In this document: piece after piece, positions 16,462-25,722 of the stretch
Layout of the letters: every line of letters starts with the position of its first letter
How positions within the stretch are numbered: the stretch's first letter is position 1
NCBI GenBank assembly: GCA_902780785.1
Contig: CACZGS010000001.1
Span: 1-64,000 of the forward strand
DNA length: 64,000 bases
Origin: Oscillospiraceae bacterium
Lineage (GTDB): Bacteria; Bacillota; Clostridia; Saccharofermentanales; Saccharofermentanaceae
Reading direction: 5' to 3'
Program-made: the position numbers and the translations under genes
Notes under the pieces: generated by a model
The model's input: only the letters and a program-made list of their open reading frames with translations
Database searches by the model: none
What the model was told of the DNA's origin: nothing

Positions 16462-18075
16462 ATGGCTGACAATATGGACTATCTGAACAATCTGATCGAT
16501 CAGGGTATCGACAACAACGCTGAAGTTGATGTCGAGATGGGTCTTTTGGCGCTCTGCATGCGCAAGGACACGGCTATCCTGAAGACTGTTGAGAACAAGA
16601 TCGAGGAGAATGACTTTACCGATGTGCGCAACCGCACGATCTACGGAGTCATTATCGACATGTTCCTTGATAATGCTCAGATCGACCGTATTACAGTTTT
16701 TTCAGAACTTGAGAGAAGAGGACTGGCTGATAAGGCCGGCGGCCAGAGATATGTTTACCGCGTAGGCGATAAGACCGCCGTACAGTCCGCGCTCCCCAGC
16801 TATATCGACGCGATCAGGGAGAGGAGCGACCGCGCAAAGCTCCTTAAAGCTGTCGAAGACGTCAGGAAGAAGGCCTTGGACGGCAGCATGAAGGCGTCCG
16901 AGACGGCAGATTATGCGATCACCAAGATCTCAGAGCTCAGAGGTGCAGGAGAGACCAAGGGCTTCGAAGGCATGCCCGACATCCTTAAGCTTACGATGAG
17001 CGAGATCACGTCTGAGATGAGAGATGACAATTCCGGCAAGATCAAGCTTGGTTTCCCTAAGCTCGATTCCATGCTCGGAGGCTTAAGACCGGGCTCACTC
17101 AATATCCTTGCCGCCAGGCCCAGTATGGGTAAGTCGGCCCTTGCCATCAACATGGCACAGAATGTGGCAGCGAACCAGAAGCCCGTTGCGATCTTCTCAC
17201 TCGAGATGAGTAAGTCCGAGATCGCCACGAGACTTATGTCTTCATTCATGAGCAAGCCTGTAAGCGAGATCATCTATTCACATAAGATGAGCGACAGCGA
17301 CCGCAAGCAGATCGACAGGGCATTGGGATATCTCACGGAATATCCGATCTATATCGATGACAATTCCGATACCAACCCCGTCACGATGAAGTCAAAGCTC
17401 ACACAGCTTTTCGCAGACCCCAAGAAGGCTCCGAAGCTTGTCGTTATCGACTATCTGCAGCTTATGACGATGCCTGGCGGCGGCAGTAAATCACGTAACG
17501 AAGAAGTTACCGCAATTTCCAGATCTTTGAAGCTCCTTGCAAAGGACTTCAATATTCCGATCATTGCTCTCTCCCAGCTCTCCAGAGGCGCTGCACAGAG
17601 AGATGACCACACACCTCAGCTCTCAGATTTGAGAGACTCCGGTGCCATCGAGCAGGATGCCGATACAGTCATGTTCATCGACAGACCTGACTATTATAAG
17701 AAGAAAGATGAAGAAGGCTCAGCTTCCGAGGACGGTTCGGAGAAGGTCGATTTCAAGGACAATTCCGAAGTTAAGCCTGCGTTTATATATCTGTCCAAGA
17801 ACCGTCACGGCAAGACCGGCAGGGATTCTGTGTTCTGGATCCCCAAGAAGACTATGTTCAAAGAATACAGTGAGAAAGATCCTGACGAAGATTCCGGCAG
17901 TCCCTATACCAGAACGGTAGACGGCGATGCCGCTTCCCAAAACTATAATTTTGAGAGCGTTACAACGGATGAGGGTCCGATCCCCGAACCCCCTATGCCC
18001 GGTAATGAGGATATTCCGCCTGAGAATGATGATTTCTTCGCACAGGCAAATGACAGTTTTCCGGACGGTTTTTAA
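16462..18075 (+). CDS. dnaB: Replicative DNA helicase DnaB
   Basis: 537 residues, longer than the usual ~450. The N-terminal primase-interaction domain (to ~160) is followed by the RecA-like motor with Walker A (ARPSMGKSALA, ~218-226), VVIDYLQLM and the arginine-finger region. Extra length comes from an acidic insert after FIDRPDYYKK (about residues 415-435) and an acidic, Pro-rich tail of about 55 residues with no recognised domain. Its stop is separated from the TTG start of tilS by one codon in the same frame. Confidence 0.97.
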   Translation: MADNMDYLNNLIDQGIDNNAEVDVEMGLLALCMRKDTAILKTVENKIEENDFTDVRNRTIYGVIIDMFLDNAQIDRITVFSELERRGLADKAGGQRYVYRVGDKTAVQSALPSYIDAIRERSDRAKLLKAVEDVRKKALDGSMKASETADYAITKISELRGAGETKGFEGMPDILKLTMSEITSEMRDDNSGKIKLGFPKLDSMLGGLRPGSLNILAARPSMGKSALAINMAQNVAANQKPVAIFSLEMSKSEIATRLMSSFMSKPVSEIIYSHKMSDSDRKQIDRALGYLTEYPIYIDDNSDTNPVTMKSKLTQLFADPKKAPKLVVIDYLQLMTMPGGGSKSRNEEVTAISRSLKLLAKDFNIPIIALSQLSRGAAQRDDHTPQLSDLRDSGAIEQDADTVMFIDRPDYYKKKDEEGSASEDGSEKVDFKDNSEVKPAFIYLSKNRHGKTGRDSVFWIPKKTMFKEYSEKDPDEDSGSPYTRTVDGDAASQNYNFESVTTDEGPIPEPPMPGNEDIPPENDDFFAQANDSFPDGF

Positions 18076-18078
18076 AGC

Positions 18079-19605
18079 TTGAAAGAAAAAGAGACAGTAG
18101 AGATCTTAGACAAGGTCCTTGAATTTTCGAATAGTAAAGGACTGTTTGACTGTGGCATTATTGTTGTCGGTCTGTCCGGAGGTCCTGATTCTGTCGCTCT
18201 GTTCCATATCCTGAAGGGGCTTTATAACTGCCGCGATATCGACTGTGATATCTATGCTCTCCATTGCAATCACCATTTGAGACCGGGTGCCTGTGACGAG
18301 GAGGCAGAGCTCGTAAGAGAGCTTTGCAAAGAGAATCATGTCGGGCTCAAAGTCCTGGATTTTGACTGCAGGGAATTTGCCAAGTTAAACCATATTTCCG
18401 AAGAGACAGCCGGCAGAGTCCTCAGATATGAGGCTTTCGAGCAGTATGCCCAGGCGCTCGAAAAGGCTACCGGCAAGACTGTCCGCATAGCGATTGCCCA
18501 CCACAAAGACGATATTTCCGAGACCATGATGATGAATCTCTTCAGAGGTTCGGGCCTGGAAGGCCTTGTAAATCCGAAGCCTATGGCAGGCAGGATCATA
18601 AGACCACTTTTGTGCCTTAAGAAGAGTGAACTCACGGATTATCTTGATAATCTCGGCGTGAAGTATGCGATCGATCAGACCAATCTCACGACTGAGGGCA
18701 CGCGTAATACCTGGCGTAATGATATATTCCCCAAGATCGCCGAGACATACGGTGATCCTGCGGTCCCTCTTACAAGGACATATAAGCTCCTGTCAGATGA
18801 CCTTGACTTCATCAGCAGTTCGGCAGCAGAGGCTTATAATGCCGCAAGGAAGCTGATCCTTGGTTATCCTGTGCTTACGGTGTCAGGCATAAAGGACTCC
18901 CACAGGGCCATGAAGTCCAGAGTGATCAGGTCATTATGGCTTGAGACATTCGGCAACCTTACCGATTTTGAAGAGGGCAACCTTAATGACTGCTTTGAAC
19001 TCCTTGAAGGCGATATCGGAGGCGAGGTCCTTCTGGATATGCCTTTCGGGCGCAAAGCATACAGATTTGGGGAAGTTTTCGCGTTCGGAACACCGGACAG
19101 GATCAGGGAACTTGCCTGCAAGATAGCAGAAGATAAGGGCTTTATGGTGTCTGAAGGACCGGTTGAACTCGATATTGAGGTCCCCGGAGATACGGAAACA
19201 GCCGTTAAAATCCCCAATTCTGCCTATATATTAAAAACAAGAATAATTGAGAACACGCGCGAATTGGAGTATAATAATCATTCGTGGTTTTGCCCTATTG
19301 AAGCGCTTGCTGAAGGGAAGATCACACTCGGTAATTCCGCCGGCACCGGCAGTGCCCTTCGAATGAAGAGAGCAGGTTCTAACGGCAGCAAAGAGCTTAA
19401 CCGCCTTATGACTGACCTTAAGATCCCTGAGTCTGCCAGAGCGCAGATCCTCTTTGTGAAGAAGGACGGCGACATCCTGTGGTTACCGGGATTCGGACAC
19501 GGCTTAGGTTTTACGAACGCCGTAAGTCTGGATAAATACATCGCATCAGGGCAGGACGGAGCTGGCTCCGGAACTTTTGTCAGGATCGCGTTAGAAAGGC
19601 AGTAA
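18079..19605 (+). CDS. tilS: tRNA(Ile)-lysidine synthase
   Basis: 508 residues. The N-type ATP pyrophosphatase loop (GLSGGPDSVAL) begins near residue 31. IAHHKDDISETMMMNLFRG and the AMP-binding R-LL segment follow, with TilS middle and C-terminal domains. TilS changes the wobble C of the AUA-reading tRNA to lysidine and is essential. The only upstream start is the TTG at 18079, placed TAA-AGC-TTG after dnaB and lacking a clear ribosome site, so it may rely on termination-reinitiation. The order tilS-hpt-ftsH is conserved. Confidence 0.95.
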   Translation: MKEKETVEILDKVLEFSNSKGLFDCGIIVVGLSGGPDSVALFHILKGLYNCRDIDCDIYALHCNHHLRPGACDEEAELVRELCKENHVGLKVLDFDCREFAKLNHISEETAGRVLRYEAFEQYAQALEKATGKTVRIAIAHHKDDISETMMMNLFRGSGLEGLVNPKPMAGRIIRPLLCLKKSELTDYLDNLGVKYAIDQTNLTTEGTRNTWRNDIFPKIAETYGDPAVPLTRTYKLLSDDLDFISSSAAEAYNAARKLILGYPVLTVSGIKDSHRAMKSRVIRSLWLETFGNLTDFEEGNLNDCFELLEGDIGGEVLLDMPFGRKAYRFGEVFAFGTPDRIRELACKIAEDKGFMVSEGPVELDIEVPGDTETAVKIPNSAYILKTRIIENTRELEYNNHSWFCPIEALAEGKITLGNSAGTGSALRMKRAGSNGSKELNRLMTDLKIPESARAQILFVKKDGDILWLPGFGHGLGFTNAVSLDKYIASGQDGAGSGTFVRIALERQ

Positions 19606-19611
19606 AGTACT

Positions 19612-20136
19612 ATGGCTATCAATACTGATCAGGTGTTAGTTTCTCATAGTGAGATCGAGGAGATGCTCGACCGTTTAAGCGCAGAACTCAACCGCGACTA
19701 CGGTGATGAACCCCTTGTGGTCGTCGGAATCCTTACCGGAGCTTTTATCTTTACTGCTGACCTTGTAAGAAGACTTGAGATGCCTGTAATAGTTGACTTT
19801 ATGCAGGTCTCATCTTATGTCGGAGAGTTCTCCACGGGAGAGCTCAAGATCAAGAAGGATATGTCTTATGACATCAAGGATATGAATGTCCTTATTGTTG
19901 AAGACATCATCGATACGGGAAGAACTCTTGCTCTCCTCAAAGAGCAGCTTCTTAAGAGACAGCCGAAGTCACTTAAGATCTGTACGGCATTTGACAAGCC
20001 GAGCAGAAGAGTTAATGACCTTGTGCCTGATTATAACGGAATCACGGTTCCGGATGAATTCATTGTCGGATATGGTCTTGACCTTGACGGCAAATACAGA
20101 GATTTCGACGACATTAGGATCGTAAGAAAGGAATAA
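19612..20136 (+). CDS. hpt: Hypoxanthine phosphoribosyltransferase
   Basis: 174 residues, type I PRTase fold. The PRPP-binding motif VEDIIDTGRTL and the flexible-loop VDFMQVSSYV are present. It converts hypoxanthine or guanine to nucleotides. Six bases after tilS, six before ftsH. Confidence 0.97.
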   Translation: MAINTDQVLVSHSEIEEMLDRLSAELNRDYGDEPLVVVGILTGAFIFTADLVRRLEMPVIVDFMQVSSYVGEFSTGELKIKKDMSYDIKDMNVLIVEDIIDTGRTLALLKEQLLKRQPKSLKICTAFDKPSRRVNDLVPDYNGITVPDEFIVGYGLDLDGKYRDFDDIRIVRKE

Positions 20137-20142
20137 GAGAAA

Positions 20143-22212
20143 GTGTCAGATAAGAACGAAAAGAATAGCAAGCCGATAGGCGGAGGATTATTCTTCTATG
20201 TCATCATGATAGTTGTGCTCATCGCATTTTCAACTATCGTATTCGGCGGCAATTACGGACAGAAAGAAAAGAAGACTCTGTCAGACGTCATGACCATCAT
20301 CGACGATGAGAGCAATGACGTAAGCCTGGTAGAGATCAAGGGAACAACGATCGTTGTAACTTACAAAGATGGTCAGGGACTTAACCAGCAGGTTACGCAG
20401 GATGTCCCTTATGAGTTCGTTGACGATCTCGTTTTAAAGCTCGAAAAAGCAAAGAATCAGGGAAAGATCGATAACTACACCTATACCGAACCGTTTGACT
20501 GGTCATTGATCGTCAATGTGGTTCTCTTCGCTGTATCCCTGATCGTTGTGGTTGTCCTCTTCATGAGCATCACAAGACAGAGCAGGGACGGCAACAGCGT
20601 ATTCAGCTTCGGTAACAACCGCGCGAGAATATCAGACCCCAACAAGGATAAGGTCAAGTTCTCAGATGTCGCAGGTTCTGTTGAAGAGAAGGAAGAACTC
20701 CAGGAGATCGTTGATTTCCTTAAGAACCCTAAGAAGTACCAGCAGCTCGGCGCTAAGATCCCGAAGGGCGTTCTCCTCTACGGTGCACCGGGTACAGGTA
20801 AGACTTTGCTTGCAAGAGCCGTAGCAGGTGAGGCAGGCGTTAAGTTTTTCTATATCTCAGGTTCCGACTTCGTCGAAATGCTCGTCGGTGTCGGTGCTTC
20901 ACGTGTAAGATCACTCTTCGCCGATGCTAAGAAGGAAGCTCCTTCCGTAGTATTCATCGACGAGATCGATGCAGTCGGCCGTAAGAGAGGCGCAGGCCTT
21001 GGCGGCGGACAGGATGAGCGTGAGCAGACATTGAACCAGATCCTCGTTGAGATGGACGGCTTCGATGTTAACTCCAACGTAATCGTTATGGCAGCAACAA
21101 ACCGTGTAGACGTTCTCGACCCCGCACTTCTCCGTCCGGGCCGTTTCGACAGACGTATCATGGTCAATATGCCTGACGCTGATGAGCGTGAAGCAATCCT
21201 TAAGATCCATGCAAGAAAGAAGCCTCTTGCGAAGGACGTTGACCTCCACGAGGTTGCTCTTTCAACAGTAGGATTCACAGGTGCCGATCTTGAGAACCTT
21301 CTTAACGAAGCAGCTCTCATGACAGCACGTCACAATAAGAAAGAGATCACCATGCAGGAGATCACTGACGCCACATTCAGAGTTCAGATGGGTCCCCAGA
21401 AGAATTCCAAGAAGCTCAGCGACAAGGTTAAGCGCCTTACTGCATATCACGAAGCTGGCCACGCAGTCGTACTCCGTGCAACATCAGAGTTCGAGAAGGT
21501 TGACCGTGTTACGATCATTCCTGCGGGCAGAGCAGGCGGTTTCACTGCTTATAAGCCGATCGAAGATACGGATTTCTACACGGAGAAGATGCTCCTTGAT
21601 ACCATCAAGATGTCTTTGGGCGGACGTGCCGCAGAAGAGGTATTCCTCGGTGAAGTATCCACAGGCGCTTCATCCGACCTGCAACAGTGCAACAACATCG
21701 CAAAGAACATGATCAAGCGTTACGGTCTTTCCAAGAAGTTCCGCAACATGGTATTCGGCGATGAGAATGAGGAAGTCTTCTTAGGTTACTCAATGGGTCA
21801 GGTACAGAGCTATTCCGACCAGACCGCTGCAGCTATCGACGATGAGATCAAGAACATCATCGATACATGCTATGCTGAGACAAAGAGGATCCTCATCGAG
21901 AAGAGCGCTATCGTTCATGCTCTTGCTACAAGACTTATCGATAAGCTCACGGTTGACGGCCCTGATTTCGAGAAGATCTACGAAGCAAACGGCGACCTCG
22001 CATCTCTCTATCCTCAGGATTATTCGGGAATCGATCTTACTTCTTCAACTGAAGTAAGCGAGCCTGCAGCACCCGTTGCAGTTCCCGTCGAAGTTCCTGC
22101 TGAAGAGAATGTTTACGAGGCAGCTCCAGCTGAGCCTGATCACACTGTCGAGAAGCCTCACGCAACGGCTCTTGATCCTGACGATTCCAACGATCCCGGT
22201 CCGACAGACTGA
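20143..22212 (+). CDS. ftsH: ATP-dependent zinc metalloprotease FtsH
   Basis: 689 residues from a GTG start. Two N-terminal membrane helices (~18-36 and ~124-143) flank an extracytoplasmic domain. The AAA domain has Walker A (GAPGTGKT, ~217), [11 protein letters not shown] and the second-region-of-homology arginines (RPGRFDRR). The zinc site is HEAGH at 436-440, with downstream Asp in the D-L-QCNNIA region. FtsH degrades membrane and regulatory proteins. The last ~65 residues are Pro/Ala/Glu-rich and acidic. A strong terminator follows. Confidence 0.98.
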   Translation: MSDKNEKNSKPIGGGLFFYVIMIVVLIAFSTIVFGGNYGQKEKKTLSDVMTIIDDESNDVSLVEIKGTTIVVTYKDGQGLNQQVTQDVPYEFVDDLVLKLEKAKNQGKIDNYTYTEPFDWSLIVNVVLFAVSLIVVVVLFMSITRQSRDGNSVFSFGNNRARISDPNKDKVKFSDVAGSVEEKEELQEIVDFLKNPKKYQQLGAKIPKGVLLYGAPGTGKTLLARAVAGEAGVKFFYISGSDFVEMLVGVGASRVRSLFADAKKEAPSVVFIDEIDAVGRKRGAGLGGGQDEREQTLNQILVEMDGFDVNSNVIVMAATNRVDVLDPALLRPGRFDRRIMVNMPDADEREAILKIHARKKPLAKDVDLHEVALSTVGFTGADLENLLNEAALMTARHNKKEITMQEITDATFRVQMGPQKNSKKLSDKVKRLTAYHEAGHAVVLRATSEFEKVDRVTIIPAGRAGGFTAYKPIEDTDFYTEKMLLDTIKMSLGGRAAEEVFLGEVSTGASSDLQQCNNIAKNMIKRYGLSKKFRNMVFGDENEEVFLGYSMGQVQSYSDQTAAAIDDEIKNIIDTCYAETKRILIEKSAIVHALATRLIDKLTVDGPDFEKIYEANGDLASLYPQDYSGIDLTSSTEVSEPAAPVAVPVEVPAEENVYEAAPAEPDHTVEKPHATALDPDDSNDPGPTD

Positions 22213-22237
22213 TAAGATCGATTAACTGACAATTAAG

Positions 22238-22269
22238 GGTATCTCAGGATTAACTGGGATACCTTTTTT
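22238..22269 (+). terminator. Rho-independent terminator of ftsH
   Basis: A 10-bp stem (GGTATCTCAG with CTGGGATACC, one G-T pair), six-base loop and six T residues. Confidence 0.93.
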
Positions 22270-22331
22270 AATTTTGATAATATTGAAAAAAGACTAAAGC
22301 GATTTGTTTTAAGTCTTGTTATGGGGGAAAT

Positions 22332-22898
22332 ATGATAATTACAAACAATAAAGAAATACGTGCTGTATACACTGATGAAACTATCAGGGTTTATCAGGCA
22401 TACAACAAGACTATAGCAGAGGAAGCTGTTAAGAACGGAACGTTTGGTGCTCATTTCAGTATGACCCGGATGACTTGGATAAAGCCTTCTTTTCTCTGGA
22501 TGATGTACAGATGCGGTTGGGCGCAGAAAGAGAATCAGGAGCATGTCCTGGCAATAGATATCAAGCGCACAGGTTTTGATAAGGCCGTTAACAGTGCTGT
22601 GATATCCACCTTCTCTGATGATCTGGGTATTACTAAAGAAGAATGGCAAAAACAGGTAAAGAAATCAGATGTCAGGGTACAGTGGGATCCCGAGAAGGAC
22701 ATAGACGGAAATAATCTTCCTTACCGTTCTCTCCAATTAGGTCTTCGCGGAAATGCAGTTAACGAATATGTTCATGACTGGATCGTTAAGGTTACTGACA
22801 TAACTGATTATGTGAATGAACTGAATGTACTTCGCAATAACAACGTGGATATAACGGACAGGCTGCCTAAGGAAACGGTATATATAATCAACAGATAA
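22332..22898 (+). CDS. DUF4291 family protein
   Basis: 188 residues. The family signature is near the N-terminus: EIRAVYTDETIRVYQAY and RMTWIKPSFLWMMYRCGW. Function unknown; members are scattered across bacteria and often sit among accessory genes. It follows a GGGGGAAAT site and begins an AT-rich run of small genes inserted between ftsH and prfC. Confidence 0.85.
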   Translation: MIITNNKEIRAVYTDETIRVYQAYNKTIAEEAVKNGTFGAHFSMTRMTWIKPSFLWMMYRCGWAQKENQEHVLAIDIKRTGFDKAVNSAVISTFSDDLGITKEEWQKQVKKSDVRVQWDPEKDIDGNNLPYRSLQLGLRGNAVNEYVHDWIVKVTDITDYVNELNVLRNNNVDITDRLPKETVYIINR

Positions 22899-22954
22899 AC
22901 AGTGAGTTTTGTTAAGTATAGATATGTAATCACGGATAATGGGGAGAACGGAGA

Positions 22955-23362
22955 ATGAGAGATATGTTAGTTGAATTGCTAGATGCAAGAAAACTCAAAA
23001 TATATAAAGAAAACGAATTCGAGGACTTATTGCAGACCCTCGAGAATTCAAATGCAGGCAACAAAATTGATTGGGATCTTGGAGCCGGTGAAGAGTGGGC
23101 GTTTGTAAACAATGATGCTTTTTCCGTAATGCTTAACCGCAGAATAGGAATCTGTTTTGTGCGCGGTACATTAGATGAATTCACTGCTTTTTGTTTAGGT
23201 CAATGCAAATGTGTTTCCGTAGACGGCTTTAACATAAAAGAGTGGTGCGTTGATCTTGCTGATCTGCGAAAAAACATTCCTGAGATCGTATGGCTTTCCT
23301 CAAAAGAGGCAGTCGATCCCGATTGTTTTATGCTGCTTGATTTCTACGTTGCTACGGTATAG
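22955..23362 (+). CDS. Hypothetical protein in AT-rich patch
   Basis: 135 residues, no recognised domain. It is mildly acidic, rich in Asp/Glu/Trp, with no signal peptide or membrane segment. Size, charge and company (SUKH and other orphans) resemble immunity proteins of polymorphic toxins, but no toxin gene is in the window. GGGGAG and GGAG sequences lie just before the ATG. The next gene starts 15 bp later. Confidence 0.65.
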   Translation: MRDMLVELLDARKLKIYKENEFEDLLQTLENSNAGNKIDWDLGAGEEWAFVNNDAFSVMLNRRIGICFVRGTLDEFTAFCLGQCKCVSVDGFNIKEWCVDLADLRKNIPEIVWLSSKEAVDPDCFMLLDFYVATV

Positions 23363-23377
23363 TGCAGAGGATCTGTT

Positions 23378-23830
23378 ATGTTGGATTTAACAGCGGAAGA
23401 TAAATACTATTATTGGTTGATGATAAGTATCGGGTTAGATAATGAACTCGTGGAATATATTCGCGATTGCGTAGAGTCGAAGGAAGAAGTAAGTGATCTT
23501 ATTCTTGAACTTTATAATGAATCACAGAACAGAAATGCTCTGAAAAGAGTACTTTATTTATCTGATATCAAAAGCGCCGCCATTAACAAAATGTCAGTTA
23601 AGGCCAGAATAGATAATTATTTCTACAAGCACTTGTTGAACAAGACGTTTACTCCGAGCCAAATCGGGGAATATCTAGAGAAGATCTATGAGCTTGAGAC
23701 TGACTGGTCAGACTACGAATGGATCAGCGAAAACTATTCTTTAGCAAGAACCGGTGTTTTCAGTTTAGAGGATGCTGATAACCGGCTTAGAAAGTATTTG
23801 AAAGATAACGCAAGTTGTAATTTAGAGTAG
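23378..23830 (+). CDS. Hypothetical helical acidic protein
   Basis: 150 residues, not recognised. It is predicted largely helical and is Leu/Glu/Asp/Tyr-rich. The gene is markedly AT-rich: 23401-23520 has about one third G+C by my count, well below the flanking housekeeping genes. Within the run of immunity-like genes. Confidence 0.65.
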   Translation: MLDLTAEDKYYYWLMISIGLDNELVEYIRDCVESKEEVSDLILELYNESQNRNALKRVLYLSDIKSAAINKMSVKARIDNYFYKHLLNKTFTPSQIGEYLEKIYELETDWSDYEWISENYSLARTGVFSLEDADNRLRKYLKDNASCNLE

Positions 23831-23869
23831 TTATGCTTGAAGAAAAATGTATATGGGGAGACAAATATA

Positions 23870-24193
23870 ATGGGCGACAATACCAGCAAGTGGGAAGACC
23901 AGGTTTTCAAAATAGATAGAGACAAATATTGTGAGGCATGCATCATATTATCTTCCAATGATTATGATCAGTTTTACGAGGCAGTTTTATTGACTGAAAA
24001 ACACTTGTCCTCCAACAGTTGTTGGGATATTCAGAAGCTTGAGAATTCAATTGATAACAATTATGTTTGTGAAATGCATTTCAAGTGGAATGGCTATCTG
24101 ACTATAATGGACCGTATTAAAAGATATCTGAAATTGCCTTCCGGTGTAAAAATAGAATACAGATTCAGTTTTAAGAACGTCACCGATTCATAA
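23870..24193 (+). CDS. Hypothetical small protein
   Basis: 107 residues from an ATG at 23870, chosen for the GGGGAG site 9 bp upstream over a TTG at 23837. No domain recognised. A DNA-level pattern (GGGGA followed by an A-rich spacer and ATG) recurs in front of its neighbours. Soluble, no signal peptide. Confidence 0.65.
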   Translation: MGDNTSKWEDQVFKIDRDKYCEACIILSSNDYDQFYEAVLLTEKHLSSNSCWDIQKLENSIDNNYVCEMHFKWNGYLTIMDRIKRYLKLPSGVKIEYRFSFKNVTDS

Positions 24194-24223
24194 AACACTA
24201 TCAATTGGGGAGTGAAACCAAGA

Positions 24224-24985
24224 ATGATGAATATGCAGGACAAAATCGAAAAATTAAAGCAGCTGATTGCGCGTTCCAAAGAAGAACGTGGAGCTTTTAG
24301 CCGAAATGGTTATGGGTTCGCTATAGTGTCATCAGAGAACTATGATGCTATATCCAAAGAAGAATTGAGGGACCTTGAGAAAGAATTCTGCGTTTCATTG
24401 CCGGATGAATACAAAGCCTTTGTTACGGAAATAGCAAATGGTGGTGTTTATCCCATGTGCGGATTATTTACCGTACAGGATTCTCTGGCACTCAATCGCA
24501 TGCGAAAGGAAGATTTGGATAAGAGTGCCGGAAAGGTAATAGTTTCACGCTTCCTGGATTGTGCCGGTTATGATGAATACAGTGAAAGAAATTGCAGAGA
24601 GTGGCTTGAAGAGTTTGAAATAAAAGCATTTGGAAAGAAGCCTGTGCTTGATGATTACTTTTCTTCTGAGGTGAAGAAAAAGGATATACCGAAGGAAGAT
24701 TCGGTTTTCACAGACTATATAGAATGGAAAACTGTACCCGACGAATATTGGGGTGAGTATAGAGAAGGCATGATGAAGCACATCTTGCTTCTATCCTATG
24801 AGGATTATTACAGGTCTGAGATAGGTTTGGTTCTTGATGGAAAATATAAAGGTGAAGTTGTATACATTCCTCATGAATTCGGATCACACCTGATCATGAC
24901 TCACATGAGTTTTCTTGATTGGTTCATAGGGTATTACACGCATGAGCTGGATCATCATACTGGAAGTTATATCTTCTTTTGGTAA
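24224..24985 (+). CDS. SMI1/KNR4 (SUKH) family protein
   Basis: 253 residues from the ATG at 24224 (GGGGAG 11 bp upstream; a GTG at 24212 overlaps that site). The SUKH core is seen at ~45-75: LEKEFCVSLPDEYKAFV and the IANGGVYPMCGLF turn. In bacteria SUKH proteins are commonly immunity proteins against nuclease or deaminase toxins. No cognate toxin is near, so this may be an orphan immunity gene. The final part (YTHELDHHTG) is not part of the known core. Confidence 0.8.
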   Translation: MMNMQDKIEKLKQLIARSKEERGAFSRNGYGFAIVSSENYDAISKEELRDLEKEFCVSLPDEYKAFVTEIANGGVYPMCGLFTVQDSLALNRMRKEDLDKSAGKVIVSRFLDCAGYDEYSERNCREWLEEFEIKAFGKKPVLDDYFSSEVKKKDIPKEDSVFTDYIEWKTVPDEYWGEYREGMMKHILLLSYEDYYRSEIGLVLDGKYKGEVVYIPHEFGSHLIMTHMSFLDWFIGYYTHELDHHTGSYIFFW

Positions 24986-25017
24986 TGCTCAATTGTTTCA
25001 AGAAAAAAATTTGACTA

Positions 25018-25272
25018 ATGTATAATGCCAGGAACATGCCTTTGAGCACTGAAATGATGGAGATACAGATCTTCGATGAAGACGGGATCGTCGCCGAATT
25101 CCAACCTTGCTGGGAGAGTAATTTCCGCGGTTTATGCTGGGAGAAAGACAACTATAACATCTGGGTGCAGACGCGCGGCTTCGGCTACATTTGTTACAGC
25201 CTGAAAGGCACTGAATGGGTGGAAAACAAAGACGCGGTCAAACCTGATTACATAATCGGAAGATACGGCTGA
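25018..25272 (+). CDS. Hypothetical 84-residue protein, start uncertain
   Basis: A short open frame rich in Trp, Tyr and Phe (CWE, ICYSLKGTEW). No domain recognised. The ATG at 25018 has no ribosome site; a shorter form starting at 25036 or 25060 is possible. It could be a small immunity-like protein or a fragment. Confidence 0.45.
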   Translation: MYNARNMPLSTEMMEIQIFDEDGIVAEFQPCWESNFRGLCWEKDNYNIWVQTRGFGYICYSLKGTEWVENKDAVKPDYIIGRYG

Positions 25273-25333
25273 GTTTGCTATAATAACTCCAAGAAAGTAC
25301 GGCTCGTTTATCCAAGGGAACGGAGGCGGCAAT

Positions 25334-25657
25334 ATGAAAAAAGGCACTTATTTCACCATTCAGATAATCTGGTCTTTTATTCTGTCTACTTTGGTCTGGT
25401 ATGTATCCTTAAAGAATGCTACTTTTGACTTTTACGGGAACAGCGACAACACGTTGTTCGGGATGTTTCTCTTCGGCGGTGCAGCCATTTATCTGGTTCT
25501 CACGATCATTTATATGGTTCTCGGCTACAAAAAGGTTAAGGACTGGAAAGTCTGGATGTTCCTTGTATCTATTCTTGTTTGCGTAGTCTGTGGCTGCCTT
25601 GGTGCCGCAGGAGCGATATATGGATCAGAGTGGATCCACAAATTGTTTATTGCTTGA
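25334..25657 (+). CDS. Small multi-pass membrane protein, paralogue of the gene at 1627
   Basis: 107 residues with three probable membrane segments (about 6-24, 39-60 and 71-92). The first 34 residues align closely with the protein at 1627-1968. A CGGAGG site precedes the ATG. It is the last gene of the accessory run and is followed by a bidirectional terminator shared with convergent prfC. Confidence 0.8.
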   Translation: MKKGTYFTIQIIWSFILSTLVWYVSLKNATFDFYGNSDNTLFGMFLFGGAAIYLVLTIIYMVLGYKKVKDWKVWMFLVSILVCVVCGCLGAAGAIYGSEWIHKLFIA

Positions 25658-25683
25658 GAGTAATTTTATTTGAAATTAAAACA

Positions 25684-25711
25684 GGTGCCGTCTTTGACAG
25701 CACCGTTTTCA
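25684..25711. terminator. Bidirectional terminator
   Basis: GGTGC/GCACC plus inner GTC/GAC stem (25684-25704), with T-rich sequence on both outer sides, between convergent genes. Confidence 0.6.
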
Positions 25712-25722
25712 TTTAATTGATC

